Shown: positions 9,505-17,915 of the stretch, in pieces
Numbering within the stretch: position 1 is the stretch's first letter
How the letters are laid out: each line of letters starts with the position of its first letter
NCBI RefSeq assembly: GCF_000235745.1
Contig: NZ_AGSX01000070.1
Location: 1-64,000, forward strand
DNA from: Stutzerimonas stutzeri SDM-LAC
Lineage (GTDB): Bacteria > Pseudomonadota > Gammaproteobacteria > Pseudomonadales > Pseudomonadaceae
Length of the DNA stretch: 64,000 nucleotides
Reading direction: 5' to 3'
The notes under the pieces: generated by a model
The model's database searches: none
The model's input: only the letters and a program-made list of their open reading frames with translations
What the model was told of the DNA's origin: nothing
Translations under genes and position numbers: made by a program

Positions 9505-9889
9505 TTCGCCGTTTACAGCCAGGAGCGACTCCGTGGCCGAGCATCTCGACGACAGTGTGCTGGAAACTCTACAGACCGTAATGGAAGCGGAGTATCCGGC
9601 GCTGCTGGATACTTTCCTCGTCGATTCGCAAGAGCGACTGCGCCTGTTGCATGCGGCCTGTCGGAGCGGCCAGGCAGAGAGCTTGCGGCAGGCCGCGCAC
9701 AGTTTCAAAGGCAGCTGCAGCAATATGGGCGCTGCGCTGCTGGCAGAGCTTTGTCGCGAGATGGAGGAAATGGCCAGTCGCGATCAACTCGATGAGGCGC
9801 CGGCGCTGTTCGAGCGCATCGAACGTGAATTTGCCATCGTGCGCATCCTCTATCGCGCCGAACGCCAGCGTTGGGGCGGGCCTGGCTGA
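9497..9889 (+). CDS. hptB: Histidine phosphotransfer protein, HptB-like
   Basis: A 130-residue Hpt-domain protein. AHSFKGSCSNMG contains the phosphorylated histidine (His68 from this start). In P. aeruginosa HptB relays phosphate from several hybrid sensor kinases to HsbR. Start choice is between ATG 9497, which overlaps hsbR by 8 nt, and GTG 9533, which begins just before the conserved part (VAEHLDDSVLETLQ); a weak AGGAG at 9521-9525 lies before the second. Gene order hsbA-hsbR-hptB supports the name. Confidence 0.87.
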   Translation: MHNSPFTARSDSVAEHLDDSVLETLQTVMEAEYPALLDTFLVDSQERLRLLHAACRSGQAESLRQAAHSFKGSCSNMGAALLAELCREMEEMASRDQLDEAPALFERIEREFAIVRILYRAERQRWGGPG

Positions 9890-9955
9890 TCGACGCCGTG
9901 CTGCAGACGTGCTGCGGGTCGCTGCTCTTTCACTGGGACGCTGTCCGCTACCGAC

Positions 9956-9970
9956 TGGCCCGGAGTTTGC
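9956..9970 (+). promoter_or_regulatory. sigma-54 (RpoN) promoter of fliK
   Basis: TGGCCC, five bases (GGAGT), then TTGC: one mismatch from the RpoN consensus, with the GG and GC dinucleotides at the required spacing. Transcription would start near 9982. The TTG at 9971, which opens the longest fliK frame, therefore lies upstream of the transcript start. Confidence 0.75.
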
Positions 9971-10009
9971 TTGAATATGGGTACGTCCCCATCCTCAGCG
10001 GAAAGATCC

Positions 10010-11251
10010 ATGGCCGTTTCCCCCGATCTCTTGCTCAATATCAAGGCGCCGACCACTACCGCTAAGTCAGCGGGCAGTGCCTCCAAGCCTGCTTCACAGT
10101 CCAGTCGGGACGAGGCTTCCAGCTTCGCCAACGTTTACGCAAAAGAGCGCCAGGGGAAGCCTGCCGAAGCGCAGAATGCGGCGGCGAAGCCAGCCCGGAA
10201 CCAGGCGGCCGGCGAGGAGTCGAGTCAGGAAACCGACAAGGCGAGCGGCAGCGAAAAGCCGGTAGAGCCTGAAACCGGCAAAGACTTGCCCACCAGCATC
10301 GAGACGGCTGATGACAGCGTGTCGAACCCCGAGGCCGAGCTTGACCCGCTGCTGCTGTTCGGCCTGGGTGGGCAGGGTGGGCAGGGTGAAGCCGGCACAG
10401 AACAGCCGGTCGACGAGTCGCCTCTGGCCGGGAGCGAATTTATCGTTGGTCTGACACCGCCGCAGGCGGCTGCAGAGAACGTCGAAGGGGAAACCGAAGC
10501 GGTGCTGGCTGGGCAGCGGGCGCTGGAGATTCAATCCGCCGCTCAGAAGAACCCTGTAGCGAACCTCGCGGCGACGGAGCCCACACTGGACGCGCAGGAA
10601 GCAGTCTCGACGAGCCTGTTGGCTGACGAGCTGATCGACGAAACCGACGAAAGCTCGCTGGAAGAAGGCTTCGCCGAGTTGCTCGACAAGCTGGAAGCAC
10701 CCAAGGAAAGCCGCACGAGCGCCAGCGAAGCGGCGATCAATCGGCTTAGTCCACTGACACAAGCGATCGCGCAGCAGAACCAGATGCAACAGATCCACAG
10801 ACCGCCAATGGTGCCCGGGCAACCGGTCCAGATGCAGCAGTCCGGCTGGAGTGAGGCGGTAGTAGACCGGGTGATGTGGCTATCCAGCCAAAACCTCAAG
10901 TCGGCCGAGATCCAGCTTGATCCCGCTGAGTTGGGGCGCATGGAGGTTCGGATCGACATGAACAAGGACCAGACTCAGGTGACCTTCATGAGCCCTCATG
11001 CCAACGTACGCGATGCGCTGGAGGGCCAGATGCAGCGATTGCGTGACAGTTTTGCCCAGCAGGGCATGACCATGGATGTCAACGTTTCTGACCAGTCGCG
11101 CGGCTGGCAGGGCGAGAGCGGCGGCGATTCGCGTAACCGTGGCGTTGCCGGGGCGTTGGCTGCGGGGGAAGAAGAGATTGCCCAAGGCACGATGGACATC
11201 AGCGGCGGTCGTGCCGGTGGCGACCGTGGCCTGGTGGATTACTACGCGTGA
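10010..11251 (+). CDS. fliK: Flagellar hook-length control protein FliK
   Basis: FliK (413 residues from this start) measures the hook and switches the export gate through FlhB. The N-terminal two-thirds is low in conservation and rich in Ala, Glu, Gln and Ser. The C-terminal domain (about 280-375; LDPAELGRMEVRIDMN, FMSPHANVRDALE) is the FlhB-interacting Flg_hook region. ATG 10010 (MAVSPDLLLNIKAP) has GGAAAG at 10000-10005 and lies downstream of the predicted sigma-54 transcription start; the frame opens earlier with TTG 9971. A strong terminator follows. Confidence 0.93.
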   Translation: MAVSPDLLLNIKAPTTTAKSAGSASKPASQSSRDEASSFANVYAKERQGKPAEAQNAAAKPARNQAAGEESSQETDKASGSEKPVEPETGKDLPTSIETADDSVSNPEAELDPLLLFGLGGQGGQGEAGTEQPVDESPLAGSEFIVGLTPPQAAAENVEGETEAVLAGQRALEIQSAAQKNPVANLAATEPTLDAQEAVSTSLLADELIDETDESSLEEGFAELLDKLEAPKESRTSASEAAINRLSPLTQAIAQQNQMQQIHRPPMVPGQPVQMQQSGWSEAVVDRVMWLSSQNLKSAEIQLDPAELGRMEVRIDMNKDQTQVTFMSPHANVRDALEGQMQRLRDSFAQQGMTMDVNVSDQSRGWQGESGGDSRNRGVAGALAAGEEEIAQGTMDISGGRAGGDRGLVDYYA

Positions 11252-11270
11252 ATGTATCCAGCTGACCGGA

Positions 11271-11296
11271 ACCGGGCTTCGCGCCCGGTTTTTTTT
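11271..11296 (+). terminator. Rho-independent terminator after fliK
   Basis: ACCGGGC (11271-11277) pairs with GCCCGGT (11283-11289) across a 5-nt loop, and eight T residues run from 11289 to 11296. It separates fliK from the fliL operon. Confidence 0.9.
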
Positions 11297-11388
11297 GTTT
11301 GCGGCAACACGCGGCTCCAACTATTCGTCTGCAAAGAGAGGACACAGCATGGCAATCGTTTACGCTGCCTGTTCGCTGGTCGATACTT

Positions 11389-11403
11389 TGGCATAGCAGT
11401 TGC
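11389..11403 (+). promoter_or_regulatory. sigma-54 (RpoN) promoter of fliL operon
   Basis: TGGCAT, five bases (AGCAG), then TTGC: one mismatch from the consensus, with correct spacing. It lies between the fliK terminator and fliL and would give a leader of about 38 nt. It likely drives fliLMNOPQR-flhB. Confidence 0.85.
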
Positions 11404-11453
11404 TCGCATCGGTGTGAGGCGAGTGAAAACACTTGTGATGACGGATATTTGGC

Positions 11454-11984
11454 ATGGCAAAGAAACAAGGACCACCGGACGTTCCGAGTCCTGCGGCTGC
11501 GACCGAAGGAAAGGGCAAGCTCAAGCTGATCATCATGATCGTTCTCGGATTGCTCTTGGCGGTTGGAGTGTCGGTGGGTGCCACTTTGTACTTCATGTCT
11601 CGAGGCGAAGCAGAAAAGCCAGCCGATGAGGCAGCCAGCGCCGATGCCGCGCCCCAGCGACAAGCGGCAATCTACGAAGTGCTGGCGCCGGCTTTCATTG
11701 TCAACTTCACCAATGCCAATGGTCGCCAGCGTTACATGCAGGTCAGCGTTGCGTTGATGTCACGGGATCAAGCAGCGCTCGACGGATTGAAGGAACACAT
11801 GCCGTTGTTACGCAATCAATTGGTGATGTTGTTCTCCAGTCAGGACTTTGCCAGCCTGGCGACGCCTGTCGGCCAGGAAATGTTGCGGCAGCAGGCGACT
11901 GCCAGCGTTCAGGAGCTGGCGCAGAAGGAAATCGGCAAGCTCGCGATCGAGCAAGTCCTGTTCACCAACTTCGTATTGCAATAG
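11454..11984 (+). CDS. fliL: Flagellar basal-body-associated protein FliL
   Basis: FliL (176 residues) is a single-span inner-membrane protein beside the stator that supports torque and stator recruitment. A charged, Pro-rich cytoplasmic N-terminus precedes a membrane helix at about residues 24-46 (LIIMIVLGLLLAVGVSVGAT). The periplasmic domain ends with the conserved EIGKLAIEQVLFTNFVLQ. It is first in the export-gate operon, 12 nt before fliM. Confidence 0.95.
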   Translation: MAKKQGPPDVPSPAAATEGKGKLKLIIMIVLGLLLAVGVSVGATLYFMSRGEAEKPADEAASADAAPQRQAAIYEVLAPAFIVNFTNANGRQRYMQVSVALMSRDQAALDGLKEHMPLLRNQLVMLFSSQDFASLATPVGQEMLRQQATASVQELAQKEIGKLAIEQVLFTNFVLQ

Positions 11985-11996
11985 GGGTCGTTTCAG

Positions 11997-12968
11997 ATGG
12001 CTGTTCAAGACCTGCTCTCGCAAGACGAGATCGATGCGCTCCTGCACGGAGTCGACGACGGTCTGGTCGATACCGAAAGCGATTCCGAACCGGGCAGCAT
12101 CAAGAGTTACGACCTGACTAGCCAGGACCGAATCGTTCGGGGGCGCATGCCCACCCTGGAGATGATCAACGAACGTTTCGCCCGCTATACACGCATCAGC
12201 ATGTTCAACCTGCTGCGCCGCTCGGCAGACGTTTCTGTCGGCGGCGTGCAGGTGATGAAATTCGGTGAGTACATACATTCGCTGTATGTACCGACCAGTC
12301 TCAATCTGGTGAAGATCAAGCCGCTGCGGGGCACGTCGCTGTTCATCCTCGACGCCAAGCTGGTGTTCAAGCTGGTCGATAACTTTTTTGGTGGTGACGG
12401 TCGGCACGCCAAGATTGAGGGTCGTGAATTCACACCCACCGAGCTGCGTGTTGTGCGAATGGTCCTGGATCAGGCATTCGTCGACCTGAAGGAAGCCTGG
12501 CACGCGGTGCTCGACGTCAACTTCGAGTACGTGCATTCGGAGGTGAATCCGGCGCTGGCCAACATCGTCAGTCCCAGCGAAGTGGTGGTGGTATCGACGT
12601 TCCATATCGAGCTGGAAAGCGGCGGTGGCGATTTCCACATCACCATGCCCTACTCGATGATCGAGCCGATTCGCGAAATGCTCGATGCCGGTTTCCAGTC
12701 CGACGTCAGCGATCAGGATGAGCGCTGGGTCAATGCATTGCGCGAGGACGTGCTCGATGTGAGCGTGCCGCTCAGCGCGACGGTGGTGCGGCGCCAGCTC
12801 AAGTTGCGCGAGATTCTCAACATGCAGCCGGGTGATGTGATCCCGGTGGAAATGCCCGAAGACATGATCATGCGCGCCAATGGCATGCCGGCGTTCAAGG
12901 TCAAGCTGGGTGCGCACAAGGGCAACCTGGCCCTGCAAGTGCTCGAATCCGTACTGCGACCACGTTGA
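11997..12968 (+). CDS. fliM: Flagellar motor switch protein FliM
   Basis: FliM (323 residues) forms the C-ring wall and binds phospho-CheY to reverse rotation. The N-terminal LLSQDEIDALLHGV is the conserved CheY-binding segment, followed by the CheC-like middle domain and the C-terminal SpoA domain that contacts FliN. The partners FliG, FliN and CheY are all in this window. Confidence 0.97.
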   Translation: MAVQDLLSQDEIDALLHGVDDGLVDTESDSEPGSIKSYDLTSQDRIVRGRMPTLEMINERFARYTRISMFNLLRRSADVSVGGVQVMKFGEYIHSLYVPTSLNLVKIKPLRGTSLFILDAKLVFKLVDNFFGGDGRHAKIEGREFTPTELRVVRMVLDQAFVDLKEAWHAVLDVNFEYVHSEVNPALANIVSPSEVVVVSTFHIELESGGGDFHITMPYSMIEPIREMLDAGFQSDVSDQDERWVNALREDVLDVSVPLSATVVRRQLKLREILNMQPGDVIPVEMPEDMIMRANGMPAFKVKLGAHKGNLALQVLESVLRPR

Positions 12969-13008
12969 TTCAGTCTTTATTCAATTACCCGCCGGTCGAG
13001 GATTAGCG

Positions 13009-13479
13009 ATGGCAGACGAACACGAAAATACTTCCGCTGAAGAGCAGGCGTTGGCGGATGAATGGGCTTCGGCGCTGGCTGAAGCCGGTGACGCCAATCA
13101 GGATGACATCGATGCCTTGCTGAACCAGGGACCGGCGACGGCCCCCGCGCCGCCCCGTGCGCCGCTGGAAGAGTTTGGTAGCAGCCCGAAGGCGGCCGCT
13201 GTATCCGCTGGCCTGGAAGGGCCGAATCTGGACGTCATTCTGGATATTCCGGTTTCCATCTCGATGGAAGTTGGCAGTACAGAAATCAGTATCCGCAATC
13301 TGCTGCAGCTCAACCAGGGCTCGGTCGTCGAACTCGATCGCCTGGCCGGTGAGCCGCTCGATGTACTGGTCAACGGCACCTTGATCGCCCATGGCGAAGT
13401 GGTAGTCGTGAACGAAAAGTTCGGCATTCGTTTGACTGATGTGATCAGTCCGAGCGAACGCATCAAGAAGCTACGCTGA
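13009..13479 (+). CDS. fliN: Flagellar motor switch protein FliN
   Basis: FliN (156 residues) is the most abundant C-ring protein and docks FliH. The start is ATG 13009 (MADEHENTSAEEQAL) with GAGGAT at 12998-13003; the frame is open further upstream into fliM but that part has no family character. A variable acidic N-terminus, including DDIDALLNQ, precedes the SpoA domain (about 70-150; DIPVSISMEVG, NEKFGIRLTDV). One base separates it from fliO. Confidence 0.96.
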   Translation: MADEHENTSAEEQALADEWASALAEAGDANQDDIDALLNQGPATAPAPPRAPLEEFGSSPKAAAVSAGLEGPNLDVILDIPVSISMEVGSTEISIRNLLQLNQGSVVELDRLAGEPLDVLVNGTLIAHGEVVVVNEKFGIRLTDVISPSERIKKLR

Positions 13480-13480
13480 C

Positions 13481-13900
13481 ATGCGGACTCTGGCGTTTCT
13501 CTCGGTGTTTCTGGCGTTGCCAGCGATGGCTGCCGAGCCGGCTGCAAACATGAGCAGCACCGGTATGGGTGGGCAGATGACCAAGTTGTTGCTCGGCCTG
13601 TTGCTGGTGATAGGGCTGATTTTCCTGTTGGCGTGGTTGCTGCGTCGTATGCAGCAGCTCAACCCGCGCAGCAACCAGGCGATCAAGCTGATTTCCAGCC
13701 ACGCGCTCGGCCCCCGCGAGCGGCTGGTGCTGGTCCAGGTCGGCAGTGAACAGGTGCTGCTCGGCCTCAGCGCCGGTCGAATTACACCGCTGCATGTACT
13801 CGAGGAGCCGGTGCATCTGCCGGACGCCGAGCCTGCCAACCCGGAGTTTGCCCAGCGCCTGATGGAGCTGCTCGGGCGGGACCATAAGGACAAGCTCTGA
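13481..13900 (+). CDS. fliO: Flagellar export protein FliO
   Basis: FliO (139 residues) is a small membrane protein needed for FliP assembly into the export gate. A signal-peptide-like N-terminus ([19 protein letters not shown]) is followed by a membrane helix at about 36-54 ([19 protein letters not shown]) and a cytoplasmic domain. Its stop overlaps the fliP start (TGATG, 1 nt). Confidence 0.92.
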   Translation: MRTLAFLSVFLALPAMAAEPAANMSSTGMGGQMTKLLLGLLLVIGLIFLLAWLLRRMQQLNPRSNQAIKLISSHALGPRERLVLVQVGSEQVLLGLSAGRITPLHVLEEPVHLPDAEPANPEFAQRLMELLGRDHKDKL

Positions 13901-14676
13901 TGCTTCGATTGTTGCTGGCGGCCGTGCTGACCCTGGCCGCCCCGTTCGCCGTGGGCCAGGATGCCGGTGGTTTGATCGCACAGGGCGACAACCCATTGTC
14001 GATCCCGGCGATCACGCTGAGCACCGATGCCGAGGGCCAGCAGGAATATTCGGTCAGTCTGCAAATCCTGCTGATCATGACCGCGCTGAGCTTCATCCCG
14101 GCGTTCGTCATGCTGATGACCAGCTTCACCCGCATCATCATCGTCTTTTCCATTCTGCGTCAGGCTCTGGGCCTGCAGCAGACGCCGTCGAACCAGATCC
14201 TCGTTGGCCTGACCATATTTCTGACGCTGTTCATCATGGCGCCGGTGTTCGAGCGGATTAACAACGAGGCGGTGCAGCCTTATCTGAACGAGCAACTGTC
14301 CGCACCGGATGCGATCGCGCGGGCCGAAGTGCCGTTGAAGAATTTCATGCTGGCGCAAACCCGCGAGAGCGATCTGGAGCTGTTCGTACGGCTGTCGCGC
14401 CGGACCGATATCCAGACGCCGGACGCTGCACCGCTGACCATTCTGGTGCCGGCATTCGTAACTTCCGAGCTGAAAACCGCGTTCCAGATCGGCTTCATGA
14501 TCTTCATTCCGTTCCTGATCATCGACATGGTCGTCGCCAGCGTGCTGATGGCGATGGGCATGATGATGCTTTCGCCACTGATCATTTCGTTGCCGTTCAA
14601 GATCATGTTGTTCGTACTGGTTGACGGCTGGGGGCTGATCATCGGCACGCTCGCGAGCAGCTTCGGCACGCTCTAG
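13900..14676 (+). CDS. fliP: Flagellar export gate protein FliP
   Basis: FliP (258 residues) builds the core export channel with FliQ and FliR. It begins with a cleavable-type signal peptide ([20 protein letters not shown]), as known for FliP, and has four membrane helices. Family blocks include [19 protein letters not shown] and [14 protein letters not shown]. It is translationally coupled to fliO. Confidence 0.97.
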   Translation: MLRLLLAAVLTLAAPFAVGQDAGGLIAQGDNPLSIPAITLSTDAEGQQEYSVSLQILLIMTALSFIPAFVMLMTSFTRIIIVFSILRQALGLQQTPSNQILVGLTIFLTLFIMAPVFERINNEAVQPYLNEQLSAPDAIARAEVPLKNFMLAQTRESDLELFVRLSRRTDIQTPDAAPLTILVPAFVTSELKTAFQIGFMIFIPFLIIDMVVASVLMAMGMMMLSPLIISLPFKIMLFVLVDGWGLIIGTLASSFGTL

Positions 14677-14695
14677 CGTCCATTGGGAGACACGC

Positions 14696-14965
14696 ATGAC
14701 ACCCGAAGTTGCGGTTGACCTGTTTCGAGAAGGCCTGTGGATGACGGCGATGATCGTCGGCGTGCTGGTGGTGCCGAGCCTGCTGGTCGGTCTGGTGGTG
14801 GCGATGTTTCAAGCCGCTACCCAGATCAACGAACAAACCCTGAGTTTTCTGCCGCGCCTGCTGGTCATGCTGATGACGCTGATCTGGGCCGGGCCCTGGT
14901 TGGTCCGCGAGTTGATGGAGTACACCCAGGGCCTGATCCAGAACATTCCGCTGATCATCGGATAA
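14696..14965 (+). CDS. fliQ: Flagellar export gate protein FliQ
   Basis: FliQ (89 residues) has two membrane helices forming a hairpin and packs around the FliP/FliR channel. The start MTPEVAVDLFREGLWMT and the central QAATQINEQTLSFLPR are characteristic of the family. GGGAGA at 14684-14689 serves as ribosome-binding site. Confidence 0.96.
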   Translation: MTPEVAVDLFREGLWMTAMIVGVLVVPSLLVGLVVAMFQAATQINEQTLSFLPRLLVMLMTLIWAGPWLVRELMEYTQGLIQNIPLIIG

Positions 14966-15001
14966 CCGTGATGTTCAGTGCCTCCCGCAAGGCGTTCGCC
15001 A

Positions 15002-15781
15002 GTGCTTGAACTCAGCGATGCGCAGATCGGTGCCTGGGCCGGGCAGTTCCTGCTGCCGCTGTTTCGCATCGCGGCGCTGTTGATGAGCATGCCGATCATC
15101 GGTACGCAGCTGGTGCCGATGCGCATACGGCTGTATCTCGCAGTCGCCATCGCGGTGGTGCTGGTACCGGGGCTGCCGCCGGTGCCAGTGGTCGAGGCGT
15201 TGAGCGGCCAGGCGCTGGTTCTGATCGCTGAGCAGATACTGATCGGCGTGATGCTGGGTTTCGTGCTGCAGCTGTTTTTTCAGGTGTTCATCGTCTCCGG
15301 CCAACTGCTCGCCATGCAGATGGGACTGGGCTTCGCGTCGATGGTCGATCCGGCCAACGGCGTTTCGGTGCCGGTGATCGGTCAGTTCTTTAACATGCTG
15401 GTGATTCTGCTGTTCCTGGCAATGAACGGCCACTTGGTGGTGCTGGAGATCCTCACCGAAAGCTTCGTCACCTTGCCGATCGGCGGTTGGCTGGTTGGCA
15501 CCAATCACTTCTGGGAAGTGGCTAGCAAGCTTGGCTGGGTGCTGGGCGCCGGATTGCTGCTGGTGCTGCCAGCGATCACGGCGCTGCTGGTGGTGAACCT
15601 GGCCTTCGGCCTGATGACCCGGGCGGCGCCTCAGCTGAACATTTTCTCGATCGGTTTCCCGTTGACCCTGGTGCTCGGCCTTGTCATCGTCTGGATTGGT
15701 ATGGCTGACATCCTCGCGCAATACCAGACCTTCGTCAGCGAAGCGCTGGCAATGCTGCGCGAACTGATCGGGTTGCGTTGA
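15002..15781 (+). CDS. fliR: Flagellar export gate protein FliR
   Basis: FliR (259 residues) completes the FliPQR export channel and has about six membrane helices. GTG 15002 (VLELSDAQIGAWAGQFLLPL) is preferred: it matches the N-terminus I recall in Pseudomonas, and AAGG at 14989-14992 lies 9 nt before it. An in-frame GTG at 14978 would add eight charged, non-conserved residues and has no ribosome-binding site. Confidence 0.93.
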   Translation: MLELSDAQIGAWAGQFLLPLFRIAALLMSMPIIGTQLVPMRIRLYLAVAIAVVLVPGLPPVPVVEALSGQALVLIAEQILIGVMLGFVLQLFFQVFIVSGQLLAMQMGLGFASMVDPANGVSVPVIGQFFNMLVILLFLAMNGHLVVLEILTESFVTLPIGGWLVGTNHFWEVASKLGWVLGAGLLLVLPAITALLVVNLAFGLMTRAAPQLNIFSIGFPLTLVLGLVIVWIGMADILAQYQTFVSEALAMLRELIGLR

Positions 15782-15817
15782 TGGGAATTCCATCCTCCTG
15801 GCTGGCGGAGGCCCTGC

Positions 15818-16909
15818 ATGGCTGAAAGCGAAAGCGGCGCCGATAAAAGCGAAGAACCCACGGAGAAACGCATCCGTGAATCCCGCGAAAAAGGTCAGCT
15901 TGCTCGTTCCCGCGAACTGAATACGGTCGCAGTGACGCTGGGTGGCATTGGCGGTCTATTGGCGTCTGGTGGCAGCCTGGCGGGCAGCCTGATGGCCGTC
16001 ATGCAGGGCAGCTTCGAGCTCAGCCGTGAAACCTTGCTTGATGAAGGCGCCATGGTGCGACTGCTGATCGTGCTGCTGATCGTGTCCATCATCGGGCCGA
16101 TCTCGCTGGGTGGCTGGCTGTTTTCTGGTAAGGCGATGGCGCCCAAATTCAGCCGGATGAACCCCGGTCCCGGCCTGAAGCGGATGTTTTCCACCAAGGC
16201 ACTCATTGAACTGCTCAAGGCGCTGGGCAAGTTTCTCGTGGTGTTACTGGTGGCGCTGGCGGTACTCAGTGCCTATCAGGACGACCTCTTGTCGATTGCC
16301 AAACAGCCGCTGGACCTGGCCATCATGCACAGTGCCGAGGTGGTGGGCTGGTGTGCGCTATGGATGGCCTGCGGATTGATTTTGATCGCCGCGGTGGATG
16401 TGCCATTCCAGCTCTGGGACAACAAGCAGAAGCTGATGATGACCAAGCAGGAAGTGCGCGACGAGTACAAGGACAGCGAGGGCAAGCCCGAGGTCAAATC
16501 GCGGATTCGCCAGCTGCAGCGCGATGCGGCCCAGCGGCGGATGATGCAGGCGGTACCGGAGGCGGACGTGGTCATCACCAACCCGACCCACTTTGCCGTG
16601 GCGCTGAAATACGACGGCAGCAAGGGCGGCGCCCCGATGCTGGTGGCCAAGGGTGGCGACTTCGTTGCGTTGAAGATTCGCGAAATCGCCAACGAGCATC
16701 AGGTAACGGTGCTCGAATCCCCGGCTCTGGCGCGAGCGGTGTACTACTCGACTGAGCTCGATCGGGAAATCCCTGCGGGCCTGTATCTCGCAGTGGCCCA
16801 GGTCCTGGCGTACGTCTATCAGCTACGTCAGTACCGCTCCGGCAAGGGTAAGCGACCGGATCCGTTGAGCAATCTGCCGATTCCGCCGGATTTGCGCCGT
16901 GATGAATAG
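15818..16909 (+). CDS. flhB: Flagellar export specificity switch protein FlhB
   Basis: FlhB (363 residues) controls the change from hook-type to filament-type export. It has four membrane helices (about 35-215) and a cytoplasmic domain. The autocleavage motif NPTH is at residues 255-258 (VITNPTHFAVALKYD). The N-terminus EEPTEKRIRESREKGQLARS is typical. Last gene of the fliL operon. A second, short FlhB C-terminal-like protein is encoded at 32699-33022. Confidence 0.97.
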   Translation: MAESESGADKSEEPTEKRIRESREKGQLARSRELNTVAVTLGGIGGLLASGGSLAGSLMAVMQGSFELSRETLLDEGAMVRLLIVLLIVSIIGPISLGGWLFSGKAMAPKFSRMNPGPGLKRMFSTKALIELLKALGKFLVVLLVALAVLSAYQDDLLSIAKQPLDLAIMHSAEVVGWCALWMACGLILIAAVDVPFQLWDNKQKLMMTKQEVRDEYKDSEGKPEVKSRIRQLQRDAAQRRMMQAVPEADVVITNPTHFAVALKYDGSKGGAPMLVAKGGDFVALKIREIANEHQVTVLESPALARAVYYSTELDREIPAGLYLAVAQVLAYVYQLRQYRSGKGKRPDPLSNLPIPPDLRRDE

Positions 16910-17189
16910 GTAAGAGCAGATAAGGGTAGGAGGCTTGGAGTTTAGGAGGTCGTAAACGCTGTAGTTGCCGTTACAGTTCAATCCCGCTTGCCAGGCTATG
17001 GGCTGGAGCCCACCCTACGGCGGCCTGGGATATGGCTCGGAACCGCTGCCGCGCCGCAGTTCTGTGGGGTGGGGCGGGCGGCGCGCTGCTTCAGCCTTCC
17101 GTGGCGAAGGCGGGTAAAAAACCAGCCGATTAAAGCCCGTTATTGCTTCGTAAGCTCAAAGCCGCAGCGTCTCTAGCCTCCAGTCGCTT
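16910..17189. other. Intergenic region between flhB and sodC
   Basis: No supported gene. The stretch 16990-17110 holds GC-rich segments such as GGCTGGAGCCCACCCTAC, a form seen in intergenic repeats of the P. stutzeri group. There is a short inverted pair CTGTA/TACAG near 16960-16976. No clear terminator with a T tract was found for either converging gene. Confidence 0.4.
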
Positions 17190-17711
17190 TTACTCGATCA
17201 CCCCACAGGCCACGCGCGCGCCGCCACCGCCGAGCGGTTTGGGCTCGTCGGAATAGTTGTCGCCGCCTTCATGGATCATCAGCGCGTGGCCTTTGAGATC
17301 GCCGAGGCTTTTCAAGCGCGGTGCCAGTACCGGCTGGTTGGCTTTACCCTCGGCGTCAACCACCAGGACCGGCAGATCACCCATGTGGCCGTCACCCCAG
17401 GGCTCGCCATGCTTGCCGGCGTTCTTCGGATCCCAGTGACCACCGGCCGCAACCGCTGCAGCCGGCTTGCCGTCTTTTTCTGCGGGCTGGCAGCTGCCAT
17501 TGGCATGGACGTGAAAGCCATGCGCGCCAGCGTTCAGGCCTGACAGGTCGGGACGAAATATCAATCCGTGATCGGTGGTTTCGATCTTCACGGTGCCGAC
17601 AGAGCTGGCAACGCCCTGGTCGTTGACCTTGTTCATCTCCACCGAAAGGGTTTCGGCCTGCACGCCAACCGCGGCGCAGCTAGCCATTGCAGCGATTAAC
17701 CACTGTTTCAT
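17190..17711 (-). CDS. sodC: Periplasmic Cu/Zn superoxide dismutase
   Basis: SodC (173 residues) converts periplasmic superoxide to hydrogen peroxide and oxygen. The start at 17711 gives a signal peptide ([19 protein letters not shown]) with AGGAG just upstream; the frame is open further upstream but that part is not family-like. [11 protein letters not shown] carries Cu ligands and the first disulphide Cys, [13 protein letters not shown] the Zn/Cu site, GDLPVL and [13 protein letters not shown] the rest, and [13 protein letters not shown] the C-terminal signature. It lies reversed between flhB and flhA. Confidence 0.95.
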   Translation of the reverse strand: MKQWLIAAMASCAAVGVQAETLSVEMNKVNDQGVASSVGTVKIETTDHGLIFRPDLSGLNAGAHGFHVHANGSCQPAEKDGKPAAAVAAGGHWDPKNAGKHGEPWGDGHMGDLPVLVVDAEGKANQPVLAPRLKSLGDLKGHALMIHEGGDNYSDEPKPLGGGGARVACGVIE

Positions 17712-17840
17712 AGCACGCTCCTGTTTTGATTGAAGGCGGGCGGCGTCACGCCACCCGACGACTGTCTGACTGCCGCAGCCCAGACGCGTTCGATTAGCCC
17801 GGCGTGCCTTGGCGTGACGGTATCGATGCCAAGACAAAAT

Positions 17841-17855
17841 TGGACCCCTTCTTGC
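17841..17855 (+). promoter_or_regulatory. sigma-54 (RpoN) promoter of flhA
   Basis: TGGACC, five bases (CCTTC), then TTGC followed by TAT. Two bases of the -24 box differ from TGGCAC, but GG and GC are exactly spaced. Transcription would start near 17867, giving a leader of about 49 nt to the GTG of flhA. A second GG-N10-GC pair at 17869-17882 is a weaker alternative. Confidence 0.7.
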
Positions 17856-17915
17856 TATAGCCCGGACAGGGCGCGTTTTTGCGTCAATTCTTTGTTCTTG
17901 TCTGGCGGGGTCTAC

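Noticed and set aside
17730..17915. N-terminal extension of flhA from ATG 17730
   Set aside because: It would read through the predicted sigma-54 promoter, and the extra 62 residues are not FlhA-like. GTG 17916 has a ribosome-binding site.
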